A stretch of DNA of 17,003 bases from Deltaproteobacteria bacterium (GTDB lineage Bacteria; Desulfobacterota; DSM-4660; Desulfatiglandales; HGW-15). The position numbers and the translations under genes are program-made. The DNA lies in the NCBI GenBank assembly GCA_016926135.1, contig JAFGPH010000227.1, forward strand, positions 1 to 17,003, read 5' to 3'. Below are positions 7,072 to 14,037 of the stretch, in pieces (position 1 is the first letter of the stretch; every line of letters starts with the position of its first letter). A model generated the notes under the pieces. That model worked only from the letters and a program-made list of their open reading frames with translations, ran no database searches and was not told the DNA's origin.

Positions 7072-8826
7072 ATGGAAGAGCTTGGGCAGTTGAACCTGCT
7101 GATGGACATGTTCAGCGACAAGATGAATGGGGGAGGCAGGACACCCTGTGAGGTGGGGAACAGCCTCTTCAGGAATCTTCTCGAAAAGAGCACCTCTTCC
7201 CAGGGTCAGGGGGGGTGGTCCCTGTCTCCCTATGAGGAGGCCTCCAGTGCCTCCGGGGAGAGGGAAAATACCAGATCTGCCCGCGGATCCCTGGAAAGAC
7301 TGGATTCGCAGGTCCGTCAACTCGGCCTTCCTGCGGGTCAGCTCAGGTTGCCGCGATCGGCCCTGCCCCAACTGGTCAGCCTTCTGGAGGCCAGAGGTAT
7401 GGAGAGGGAGGAGATCCATTCCCTGATCGGATCGGTGAGCGAGAAGGACGGCTCCATTCGGCTGGACCGATTGATGGCCCGCCTTAAGGGGGCAGGGAGC
7501 GGCAGGGAAAATACCGTAATACCGTCGGGCGAGATCCCTCGCCTGGGGGAAGCCCTTTTGGCCCTGGGCCTGGGGGTCGGGTCGACCAGTGAGGTGATCG
7601 AGAAGTCCCTGAATCAGAAGGGTGAGGTTTCCCTGGATAAACTGCGAGGTTCCCTCTCCGCCCAACTCCCATCTTCTCAGGTGGACTCCCTGCTCCCTTC
7701 CCTGCTGGAGCGTTTCCAGATCAAGGGAATGACCAAGGCAGGCCAGAAGGGTTGGGCCGACGCCGACGTGAAAGCGGCGATGAAGGATTTCTCCGAAACC
7801 ACCTCACAGGAAATGCAAAAGAGGATCAAGGAAGAGATGGCCCGGCTCTTGAGAGAAAAGGGGGTCCCTCCCCAGGAGGTGAAATCCTTTCTGGAGACCC
7901 TTTCTGTCGGATACGCCAGGTCCCTCGCCAAGAAGGTCGATCCGGCCCATTCGGCTGCTGAAAAGGCCGCTGCGGAAGGGGACGCAAAGGCCCTGATGGA
8001 CAAGGTTGTTCTTCAATCGGATCGCGCCCGTGCCACGGAAGGATGGCGCGAGAAGATGATGGAGGCCTTTCAGGGGGAGAAATGGGGCGGCAAGGAAACC
8101 TTGGCGAAAAACTGGTTTCAGGACGAAGGAGTATCCAAACTGGCTCAGGGAGAGCAGGGAAAGCCGGCGGAGCAAAAAGCGAGGTCCGTTCCCGCGGAGG
8201 CTGTCCGGATTATGGAAGCACGTCAGAAGCCAGACGGAGAGGCGGGTCGACTCCATGCGGGAACGGCGCCAAGGAAGGCCGGGGGCGAATCCAAGCCCAT
8301 TTTCTCCGTCAGGGAATCCGTGGTGGGCGACGGCGGGGCGGTCAGCATCCAGAGGGAGCACCCTGAATCAGCAGCGGTGACACAGGCCAAGAGGGTCGTC
8401 CAACTTCCCGAACCCCTTCCCAAGGTTCTCGACAGGATGGCGTGGATGATCCAGACAGGTGAGCAGAAAGGAAGGATCCTGATCTCCCCTCCGGAACTGG
8501 GCCGCCTGGATCTGGATGTGGTGATCAAGCAGGGACACCTGCAGGCACAGCTCAGTGCGGAAAATCCCCAAGTGAAAGAAATCATCGAGGCGAACCTGAG
8601 TCAGCTCAAACATCACCTCAGCGATCTCGGGTTCGTGGTGGACCGATTCGATGTCATGGTCGGGTTGGAGGAAAGGTCCTTCTCGAGAGAAGAGATGTGG
8701 GCATCCGCCCACCGGAAAGGCCGTTCATCCAGGAAGGAGAGGGCCGACAGGGCCCTTCCAGCGGCGGAAGCGGAAGCCCCCATGAGATCCGGTTCTTTGT
8801 CGTCTCAGGTAGACATGATCGTTTGA
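7072..8826 (+). CDS. fliK: Flagellar hook-length control protein FliK
   Basis: Secreted ruler that measures hook length and then switches the export apparatus (via FlhB) from hook to filament substrates. The predicted product has 584 residues. The conserved C-terminal Flg_hook domain is at about residues 465-535: GRILISPPELGRLDLDVVIK, GHLQAQLSAENPQVKEIIEA, LSQLKHHLSDLGFVVDRFDV. The long N-terminal part is poorly conserved, rich in charged residues, Gly and Ser, as expected for a ruler segment. It contains a gap-free 43-residue duplication at residues 98-140 and 155-197. The ATG at 7072 is chosen because the predicted sigma-54 transcript starts near 7040, which excludes the upstream GTG at 7033, and AGGAG lies 10 nt before it. 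It is the first gene of the unit and is followed 22 bp later by flgD, its usual neighbour. Confidence 0.88.
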   Translation: MEELGQLNLLMDMFSDKMNGGGRTPCEVGNSLFRNLLEKSTSSQGQGGWSLSPYEEASSASGERENTRSARGSLERLDSQVRQLGLPAGQLRLPRSALPQLVSLLEARGMEREEIHSLIGSVSEKDGSIRLDRLMARLKGAGSGRENTVIPSGEIPRLGEALLALGLGVGSTSEVIEKSLNQKGEVSLDKLRGSLSAQLPSSQVDSLLPSLLERFQIKGMTKAGQKGWADADVKAAMKDFSETTSQEMQKRIKEEMARLLREKGVPPQEVKSFLETLSVGYARSLAKKVDPAHSAAEKAAAEGDAKALMDKVVLQSDRARATEGWREKMMEAFQGEKWGGKETLAKNWFQDEGVSKLAQGEQGKPAEQKARSVPAEAVRIMEARQKPDGEAGRLHAGTAPRKAGGESKPIFSVRESVVGDGGAVSIQREHPESAAVTQAKRVVQLPEPLPKVLDRMAWMIQTGEQKGRILISPPELGRLDLDVVIKQGHLQAQLSAENPQVKEIIEANLSQLKHHLSDLGFVVDRFDVMVGLEERSFSREEMWASAHRKGRSSRKERADRALPAAEAEAPMRSGSLSSQVDMIV

Positions 8827-8848
8827 ACCTTAGGAGAGGAGTGATCGT

Positions 8849-9559
8849 ATGGACGCATTGCAGGCCATCAGCCAGATATCGGGAACAGGGACCCAGGTCG
8901 ATGCAAAGACGAAAGAACTCGGCAGGGACGATTTCCTCACCATGTTCCTGGCCCAACTCAAGAACCAGGACCCGCTCAATCCGATGGAGGGTCAGGAATT
9001 CTCGGCCCAACTTGCCCAGTTCAGCAGCCTGGAGCAACTCTTCAACGTCAATGAGACCCTTCAGTCCATGAAGACATCCCAGGACGACTCCTCGCGGCTT
9101 CAGGCCCTCGATTTTATCGGCAAGGAAGTGGTGGCCAAGGGGGATACCCTGTCCCTGGAGGAGGGTGAGACCGTGTCCGGCCAATTCGAGTTGGGGCAGA
9201 CGGCCGAGTGCACCGTCGTCATCATGGACGAGGGAGGCATCCCGGTCAGGACCATACCCCTCGGCCTTCTCGGGGCAGGCTCCCATGACTTCCAGTGGGA
9301 TGGCCATGACGGCGCGGGCGAGATCCTTCCGGCCGGGCCCTATCCTTTCCAGGTCGTGGCACGGACCCAGGACGGGGGAACTGCCGAGGTCACTACCCGG
9401 ATCTCCGGAACGGTAACCGGCGTGAACCTGGAAGGCAGCGGGGTCCTTCTGTATGTGGGTGAGGTCCCCGTCTCCATGGCGGAGGTGATGGACATCCGGG
9501 TTCCCTCTTCGGTTCCGTCCACGGATTCGTCCACGGTGGAGACGTCAGAAACACTATGA
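8849..9559 (+). CDS. flgD: Flagellar hook-capping protein FlgD
   Basis: Scaffold that sits at the tip of the growing hook and assists FlgE assembly, later replaced by the hook-filament junction proteins. It has 236 residues, in the normal range. The N-terminal signature is strong: LGRDDFLTMFLAQLKNQDPL, NPMEGQEFSAQLAQFSSLEQ, LFNVNETLQSM (about residues 24-75). The FlgD immunoglobulin-like region is recognisable from GTIPLGLL-like residues through SHDFQWDGHDGAGEILPAGP, with a Tudor-like remainder. The last 25 residues are Ser/Thr/Val-rich and look unstructured. AGGAG ends 7 nt before the ATG. The stop codon overlaps the ATG of a possible 32-codon ORF (ATGA). Confidence 0.95.
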   Translation: MDALQAISQISGTGTQVDAKTKELGRDDFLTMFLAQLKNQDPLNPMEGQEFSAQLAQFSSLEQLFNVNETLQSMKTSQDDSSRLQALDFIGKEVVAKGDTLSLEEGETVSGQFELGQTAECTVVIMDEGGIPVRTIPLGLLGAGSHDFQWDGHDGAGEILPAGPYPFQVVARTQDGGTAEVTTRISGTVTGVNLEGSGVLLYVGEVPVSMAEVMDIRVPSSVPSTDSSTVETSETL

Positions 9560-9654
9560 AGAGGGAGAACCCAGGGGACAGGAGCGAGGACCCCATTCCC
9601 CGGAACCTCACTACCCTGAAATCAGATTTCTCATTATCGATTATAGGAGGTTAA
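9556..9654 (+). CDS. Possible 32-residue ORF filling the flgD-flgE gap
   Basis: An open frame of 32 codons starts at the ATG that overlaps the flgD stop (ATGA) and ends with TAA 4 nt before the flgE ATG. It therefore occupies the whole gap and reads through the flgE ribosome binding site. The product begins MKRENPGDRSEDPIPRNL and is hydrophilic, with no domain I recognise. It has no good ribosome binding site of its own and would depend on coupling to flgD. Some flagellar clusters carry a small uncharacterised gene at this position, but I cannot show that this one is related. It may be a coupling leader, a remnant or chance. Confidence 0.25.
   Translation: MKRENPGDRSEDPIPRNLTTLKSDFSLSIIGG
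9618..9630. repeat. Perfect palindrome upstream of flgE
   Basis: GAAATC-A-GATTTC is a 13-bp palindrome with a single central base, 15 bp upstream of the flgE ribosome binding site. The 1-nt centre makes it a better DNA-binding site than an RNA hairpin. No regulator can be assigned. Confidence 0.25.
9645..9650 (+). promoter_or_regulatory. Strong ribosome binding site of flgE
   Basis: AGGAGG is a full match to the anti-Shine-Dalgarno core and lies 8 nt before the flgE ATG. It is the strongest such site I noticed in the flagellar block, consistent with the roughly 100+ hook subunits needed per flagellum. Confidence 0.75.
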
Positions 9655-9658
9655 GATC

Positions 9659-11053
9659 ATGGCACTATCCAGCGCACTTTTTTCCGGAATCAGCGGGCTG
9701 AGCACTATGGGAAATGCGATGCAGATCATCGGCGACAACATCGCCAATGTGAATACCGTGGGCTTCAAAGGAAGCACCTACACGTTCCAGGATCTGCTCA
9801 GCCAGTCCACTTCAACCATGTCCGGCACATCTCAGGTGGGGAGAGGCACCGCCCTGGGGGACATCTACAGTTCCTTCGAGCAGGGCTCCTTCGAGTCCAC
9901 GGGCAACACCACAGACCTGGCCATCGGCGGGGCCGGCTTCTTTGTGCTGAGGGAGGCGGCAAGCGACAATCTTTTCTACTCGAGGGCCGGCAACTTCCGT
10001 TTCGACAACGACGGGTACCTGATTAATCCTGAGGGATACGTGCTCCAGGGCTGGGAGCTGGATGAGAACGGGGAGGATGTGGGATCCATCGACGACATCG
10101 TGCTCAGTTCCTTCACCTCGCCTCCTCAGGCGACCGACAAGGTCAGGGTGATCGTAAACCTGGATTCGGACGGGGATGACAACTCCACGGGTTCAGACAC
10201 CTCCCTTTCCGAGGCATGGGACGGCACGGCGAGCACCCCTCTTGGGGAATCCTCCTATGAGTACCAGACCACGATGAAGGTCTACGATTCCCTGGGGAGC
10301 ACCCATGACGTCACCATCTATTTTGACAAGGCGGATACGGACTCGGCCTACGAGTTCATCGTGACCTGCAATCCCGACGAGGACACCAGGAGCGCAACGC
10401 CCACGTCCCACACCGGGATGCTTGGAAGGGGCCTGATCAGCTTCAGCAGCGGCTCTGGGGTCATCGATGACATCAGCCTGAGTCTCAGCGACGGGACAGG
10501 CAGTTGGTCCGCTGCATCTCTCACGGACGGCTACTACACCTTCGCTCCAGAATTCATCGACAGCAATGCCATGTCCATCCAACTGGATTTCGGTTCCCGC
10601 TATGACGGATCGGACTGGGTGAACGGTTCCCTGTCCACCTCCCAGTTCGCCAGGGCTTCCACGACCACATTCCAATCGGCCGACGGATATGGGGCCGGGG
10701 ATCTCCAGGGGGTCAACGTGGATGTGGACGGGATCCTCACGGGAACGTACTCGAACGGCCAGCTTATTCCCCTCTATCGGGTGGGACTGGCCAAGTTCAC
10801 CAACGAGCAGGGGCTGTATAAGGAAGGTGGCAATCTCTTCAAATCGACCCGGGAGAGCGGCGATGCCATTACCAACCGGCCCGGAACGAACGGGCTCGGA
10901 AGCATTGCGCCCAACTCCCTGGAGCAGTCCAATGTGGACATAGCCACCGAGTTCGTAAAGATGATCACCACCCAGCGAGGATTCCAGGCCAACTCCAAGA
11001 TCATCACCGTCACGGACCAGATGCTGGAGAACCTGATCAACCTGAAGCGGTAG
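9659..11053 (+). CDS. flgE: Flagellar hook protein FlgE
   Basis: Subunit of the hook, the flexible joint between rod and filament; 464 residues. The N-terminal flagellar-rod signature is textbook: GISGLSTMGNAMQIIGDNIA, NVNTVGFKGSTYTFQDLLSQ. FFVLREAASDNLFYSRAGNF and LINPEGYVLQGWEL follow, as in all hook proteins. The C-terminal D0 helix is GLGSIAPNSLEQSNVDIATE followed by FVKMITTQRGFQANSKI and a Leu-rich end. The central domains (about residues 165-330) are rich in Asp, Ser, Thr and Gly, typical of the variable surface-exposed D1/D2 part. An acidic loop, NLDSDGDDNSTGSD, is present near residue 165. It is preceded by the strongest ribosome binding site of the block. The next gene, maf, begins after a 153-bp gap containing hairpins. 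Confidence 0.97.
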   Translation: MALSSALFSGISGLSTMGNAMQIIGDNIANVNTVGFKGSTYTFQDLLSQSTSTMSGTSQVGRGTALGDIYSSFEQGSFESTGNTTDLAIGGAGFFVLREAASDNLFYSRAGNFRFDNDGYLINPEGYVLQGWELDENGEDVGSIDDIVLSSFTSPPQATDKVRVIVNLDSDGDDNSTGSDTSLSEAWDGTASTPLGESSYEYQTTMKVYDSLGSTHDVTIYFDKADTDSAYEFIVTCNPDEDTRSATPTSHTGMLGRGLISFSSGSGVIDDISLSLSDGTGSWSAASLTDGYYTFAPEFIDSNAMSIQLDFGSRYDGSDWVNGSLSTSQFARASTTTFQSADGYGAGDLQGVNVDVDGILTGTYSNGQLIPLYRVGLAKFTNEQGLYKEGGNLFKSTRESGDAITNRPGTNGLGSIAPNSLEQSNVDIATEFVKMITTQRGFQANSKIITVTDQMLENLINLKR

Positions 11054-11111
11054 AGGCGAATTTGCTCGCGCAGAACGCGTTTGACCCTTAAGCAGGCGCC
11101 TTTGGCCGCCA

Positions 11112-11165
11112 GGGGAGAGGGGCCTCGGGAATGCCCGGAGCCGTCTCCCCTTCGACAGGGGAGAC
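11112..11165 (+). other. Two adjacent hairpins with an alternative pairing in the flgE-maf gap
   Basis: Hairpin A pairs GGCCTCGGG (11121-11129) with CCCGGAGCC (11134-11142) over a 4-nt loop, with one wobble and one mismatch. Hairpin B pairs GTCTCCCC (11143-11150) perfectly with GGGGAGAC (11158-11165) over a 7-nt loop. The central TCTCCCC can alternatively pair with GGGGAGA upstream (11112-11118), which would break hairpin B and enclose hairpin A. No U-run follows, so this is not a standard intrinsic terminator. It could be an mRNA processing or stability element or an attenuator. Confidence 0.4.
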
Positions 11166-11206
11166 CGGGTAAAAGTGAAGGGCTACCAAGGGTGAAAGGA
11201 ATCGTC

Positions 11207-13000
11207 ATGGAACGCTATCCTTTCCTGAGAAGCAACCTGGAGGTTCTGGAGAAACAGAACCCTTCGATCTGCCGATGGCTCAACAGCCTGGGACCGGGTG
11301 TCACCGGACCCTCAGAGAACCTCGTCCAGAACGCACGGGGCTTTTTGGACTGGAGGCTGCCCACAGGGAAAAGTCTTTTTCATGCCATGCCTCCCTGGGC
11401 GGCCTACAGGGACTGGCGCATACCGGATCAGGCGGAGACGAGCGTCACGATCCTCGTGGGCTGCAACCTGGGCTATGGGCTCAACTTCCTCCTTCCCAAA
11501 CTGCCCTGTTCCCACCAGGTCCTGGTCCTGGAACCCCGACCGGACATGCTGATCGCCTGTCTCGGTCATACCGATTACCGGCCCTTCCTGGATACCGGGA
11601 GACTGCTCTTCCTCCCCCCCCATCCGGGACAATTGAGGGAAACCGTATCCCGGCTCATCCTGCCCTGCCTCTTTGGAAAGGTCGTGATGCGGTCGGACCT
11701 GCCGAGTCTTCAGCTGGGTCCTGAATACGCGATCTGGGCGGAGCACTCCCGGGAGGCCCTGGAGGATCTGAGGGTGAGGCTCTACACCCTCCGGCTGAAC
11801 CAGGACAGGATGATCCGCAATGAACTTCAGAACTACGCCCGTGCGAGCCGCAGGGGGAGCCTGATGACGCTCAAGGGAAAGGCCGCGGGCCTGACCGCCG
11901 TGGTTCTGGGGGCAGGCCCCTCCCTGGCGGAGTTCGCACCCGGGCTGGCTCAGTCCCGGGGAGACGCCCTCTACGCGGCATCCCTGCAGGTGCTGCCTGC
12001 GCTGCGGCGATGGGGGTTGAAACCCGATTTGTGCATGGCCATTGACTGCGACAGGTCCCTCATGCAGGTCTATAACCGGTTCGACAGGGAATGGGCAAAG
12101 GAAATCCCGCTCATCTACTCCACCACGGTACATCCCGAGGTCATCGAACGCTACCCGGGGCCTGCTCTTCCGCTCTGGACCCGGGGCGGGCTGGCCTCCC
12201 TTGTCCCGGAGGGCAGGGAACTGGTGCTGGATGTGGGCGGAAACGTGGGCGTGGCAATGGTGAAATTCATGAGATGGTGCGGGGCCGAAAAAATCGTCCT
12301 GGTGGGTCAGGATTTCTCCTGGCGAGGGGAGGAGACCCATGCCCGGGGCCACTTTTCCTCCGAACGGCCCTTTCGGTTTGACCCCCGCTCCCACACAGAG
12401 ATGAAGAACCGCCAGGGTGAAACCGTATTCTCAGCACCCCCCTACCTCAACGCATTGAGAGAAATCGAGAGAGATCTGGAGGGATCGCCCGGCCAGGTGT
12501 TCGATCTCTACGGGGGCGGCTTGGCCATCCGCGGAAGCGAACCGGTCACCTGGGCCGAATTGGCCGGGAAGGGGCTTCTTGAGTCGAAGCCCGGAGCCCT
12601 GCGGGGGTTTCTACAGACCCTGAGGGGTGACCTCCTCCCCAGAAATTGGAATCTTTCCGCTCAGCCTCGGGCACGGTGGAGAGCCTTTCTCGACTCTGCA
12701 AGGAGACACCTCCAAAGATTGTTTGGAGGATGCTCCGTAGACACGGGGCAGGTGAATTCCCTTCTGCAGGAGATCCTTGACTGGCTCCAGCAGGAACCCT
12801 CCTGGAGGCCCTATCTGATGAATGAGGCGATCAATGTGGCCGGTCTGATGTACGCGACCCGCACTTACGGCCGGGGGGAGTTGGAAAGGTGCATGGAGAT
12901 CATGGACCGGGTGGAGGGCAAGGTGCGTGAAATGGAGCGGTTTCTTGTCCATGAGGGGCATGAGTCATCCATGGCGACTTTCTTTCAGTATTCGGTCTGA
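11207..13000 (+). CDS. Maf-type flagellar glycosylation protein (motility-associated factor, MAF_flag10/DUF115 domain)
   Basis: Maf proteins act with nonulosonic acid (pseudaminic/legionaminic) pathways as flagellin glycosyltransferases in the cytoplasm. This one has 597 residues. An N-terminal Rossmann-like part at about residues 78-140 includes VTILVGCNLGYGLNFLL and HQVLVLEPRPDMLIA. The central Maf domain starts near residue 228: TAVVLGAGPSLAEFAPGLAQ, ALYAASLQVLPALRRWGLKP, DLCMAIDCDRSL. It continues to KIVLVGQDFSWRGEETHARG, a pattern characteristic of the family. The C-terminus is helical. The ATG at 11207 is chosen because AAGGA lies 6 nt before it; upstream in-frame TTG/GTG codons lack such a site. 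Maf genes usually sit beside flagellin or sugar genes, but here the gene lies between flgE and motA. Its acceptor could be flagellin encoded elsewhere or conceivably the hook. The family assignment is firm; the acceptor is unknown. Confidence 0.85.
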   Translation: MERYPFLRSNLEVLEKQNPSICRWLNSLGPGVTGPSENLVQNARGFLDWRLPTGKSLFHAMPPWAAYRDWRIPDQAETSVTILVGCNLGYGLNFLLPKLPCSHQVLVLEPRPDMLIACLGHTDYRPFLDTGRLLFLPPHPGQLRETVSRLILPCLFGKVVMRSDLPSLQLGPEYAIWAEHSREALEDLRVRLYTLRLNQDRMIRNELQNYARASRRGSLMTLKGKAAGLTAVVLGAGPSLAEFAPGLAQSRGDALYAASLQVLPALRRWGLKPDLCMAIDCDRSLMQVYNRFDREWAKEIPLIYSTTVHPEVIERYPGPALPLWTRGGLASLVPEGRELVLDVGGNVGVAMVKFMRWCGAEKIVLVGQDFSWRGEETHARGHFSSERPFRFDPRSHTEMKNRQGETVFSAPPYLNALREIERDLEGSPGQVFDLYGGGLAIRGSEPVTWAELAGKGLLESKPGALRGFLQTLRGDLLPRNWNLSAQPRARWRAFLDSARRHLQRLFGGCSVDTGQVNSLLQEILDWLQQEPSWRPYLMNEAINVAGLMYATRTYGRGELERCMEIMDRVEGKVREMERFLVHEGHESSMATFFQYSV

Positions 13001-13012
13001 GCCCTGGGCTGA

Positions 13013-13039
13013 CTTGACGCCATCGTACCGACTGTCAAG
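13013..13039. repeat. Inverted repeat upstream of the motA sigma-54 promoter
   Basis: CTTGAC (13013-13018) and GTCAAG (13034-13039) form a perfect 6-bp inverted repeat separated by 15 bp. A further TTGAC follows at 13043-13047. The block lies about 110-135 bp upstream of the -24 element, the usual distance for an enhancer-binding activator site. Assignment is by position only. Confidence 0.25.
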
Positions 13040-13146
13040 ACATTGACATGGACACCGGGGAGGCGGCATTCACCATCCTCCTCCTATCTTCCCGTATTTA
13101 AAAGTTATTTTTGTGTCTTATCCCTTCTTTCCTCTTGCCGGACGTG

Positions 13147-13161
13147 TGGCACAGAGGTTGC
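13147..13161 (+). promoter_or_regulatory. Sigma-54 promoter for the motA-fliLMNOP unit
   Basis: TGGCAC (13147-13152) and TTGC (13158-13161) have the required 10 bp between GG (13148-13149) and GC (13160-13161). Predicted transcription start is near 13173, about 34 nt before the motA ATG. It shares TGTGGCACA-S-AG-S-TTGCT with the promoter before fliK. An AT- and pyrimidine-rich stretch (13083-13135) precedes it. Confidence 0.85.
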
Positions 13162-13206
13162 TTTACTCTCTGGCGACGGTTCATTGATCGCGGAGAGTCT
13201 TCCCTT

Positions 13207-13971
13207 ATGGACATAGCCACCATCGTCGGAATCATCTCGGCCTTTGCCCTGGTCATTACCGCCATCATGCTGGGCGGCCAGTTGATCCTTTTCTTCGATG
13301 TGCCTTCCCTCATGATCGTCTTCGGAGGGACCCTGGGGGCGACCCTGATCAACTATCCCTTGCCGGACGTGTTGAAGGTCTTCAGGGTGGTCAAGAATGC
13401 CTTCTTTCACAAGGGACAGACGGTCCAGGGTTTGATCGGCAATTTCGTGACGCTCGCCGGGGTGGCCCGGAGGGAAGGGATCCTTGCCCTCGAATCCAAC
13501 ATCAACGACATGAAGGATGAATTCATGAAGAAGGGCCTCCAGCTCTCGGTGGACGGACTGGAACCCAATTCCATCAGGGAGATCCTGGGAACGGAGATCC
13601 TCTCTATCCGGGACAGACACAATCTGGGATCGGAGATTTTCACGACCCTGGGGACATTTGCCCCGGCCCTCGGGATGATCGGGACCCTCATCGGGCTCGT
13701 TCAGATGCTGAAGACCATGGAAGACCCGAGCAGCATCGGCCCTTCCATGGCCGTAGCCCTCCTGACCACGTTCTACGGTGCCATCCTGGCCAACCTCTTT
13801 TGTCTGCCCGTTGCGGGGAAACTCAAGACCAGGAGCAACGAGGAGGTGATGATGAAGGAACTCATGACGGAGGGGATCATCGCCATAGCCAAGGGCGACA
13901 ACCCGAGAATCATCGAACAGAAGCTGAACGCCTACCTGCCCTTGCAGTTGAGGGAGTCCAACTTCAGGTAG
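13207..13971 (+). CDS. motA: Flagellar motor stator protein MotA (PomA/MotP-like)
   Basis: Inner-membrane stator subunit that, with MotB, conducts ions and drives the rotor; 254 residues. Four membrane segments are visible: residues about 3-22, 32-50, 148-170 and 181-202. The cytoplasmic rotor-contact loop has VARREGILALESN (R88, R89, E90, E96), matching the charged residues that contact FliG. TM3 and TM4 read GTFAPALGMIGTLIGLVQML and GPSMAVALLTTFYGAILANL. Conserved prolines and Thr160 and Thr187/188 are present; the latter correspond to PomA T158 and T186, associated with Na+-type stators. The ATG at 13207 has GGAGAG 9 nt upstream and lies just downstream of the predicted sigma-54 start, ruling out the ATG at 13111. 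No motB follows: the next gene is fliL. Confidence 0.95.
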   Translation: MDIATIVGIISAFALVITAIMLGGQLILFFDVPSLMIVFGGTLGATLINYPLPDVLKVFRVVKNAFFHKGQTVQGLIGNFVTLAGVARREGILALESNINDMKDEFMKKGLQLSVDGLEPNSIREILGTEILSIRDRHNLGSEIFTTLGTFAPALGMIGTLIGLVQMLKTMEDPSSIGPSMAVALLTTFYGAILANLFCLPVAGKLKTRSNEEVMMKELMTEGIIAIAKGDNPRIIEQKLNAYLPLQLRESNFR

Positions 13972-13975
13972 GGTG

Positions 13976-14001
13976 CTCCGGGAACCCGGGATGACCCGGA
14001 G
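13976..14001 (+). other. Intercistronic hairpin between motA and fliL
   Basis: CTCCGGG (13976-13982) pairs perfectly with CCCGGAG (13995-14001). A shorter competing hairpin, CCGGG-AA-CCCGG (13978-13989), shares the 5' arm. It begins 4 nt after the motA stop and is not followed by a T-run. It may affect mRNA stability or differential expression. Confidence 0.35.
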
Positions 14002-14037
14002 GTCCCATAACCATAGAGATCGCAGGGAGATCGAAAG

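Noticed and set aside
6977..9645. The 10-mer ATCGATTATA occurs at both 6977-6986 and 9636-9645, each ahead of a flagellar gene
   Set aside because: Only two copies, at different positions relative to the genes and one overlapping a ribosome binding site; chance is a sufficient explanation.
10150..10200. Calcium-binding loop in FlgE (LDSDGDDNSTGSD)
   Set aside because: It resembles a calcium-binding loop only loosely and lies in the variable Asp/Ser-rich domain where such strings arise easily.
11081..11206. Longer maf with a TTG start at 11081
   Set aside because: The extension translates through the hairpin leader and has no ribosome binding site. The ATG at 11207 has AAGGA 6 nt upstream.
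11312..12394. A 360-codon minus-strand frame inside maf
   Set aside because: Antisense shadow of the Maf domain, with no recognisable protein features.
13083..13135. T-rich stretch before the motA promoter as a terminator for maf
   Set aside because: No GC-rich stem directly precedes the T-rich part, so it lacks the form of an intrinsic terminator.
13111..13206. Upstream ATG start for motA at 13111
   Set aside because: It lies upstream of, and reads through, the sigma-54 promoter and adds residues unlike any MotA. The ATG at 13207 gives the normal N-terminus.
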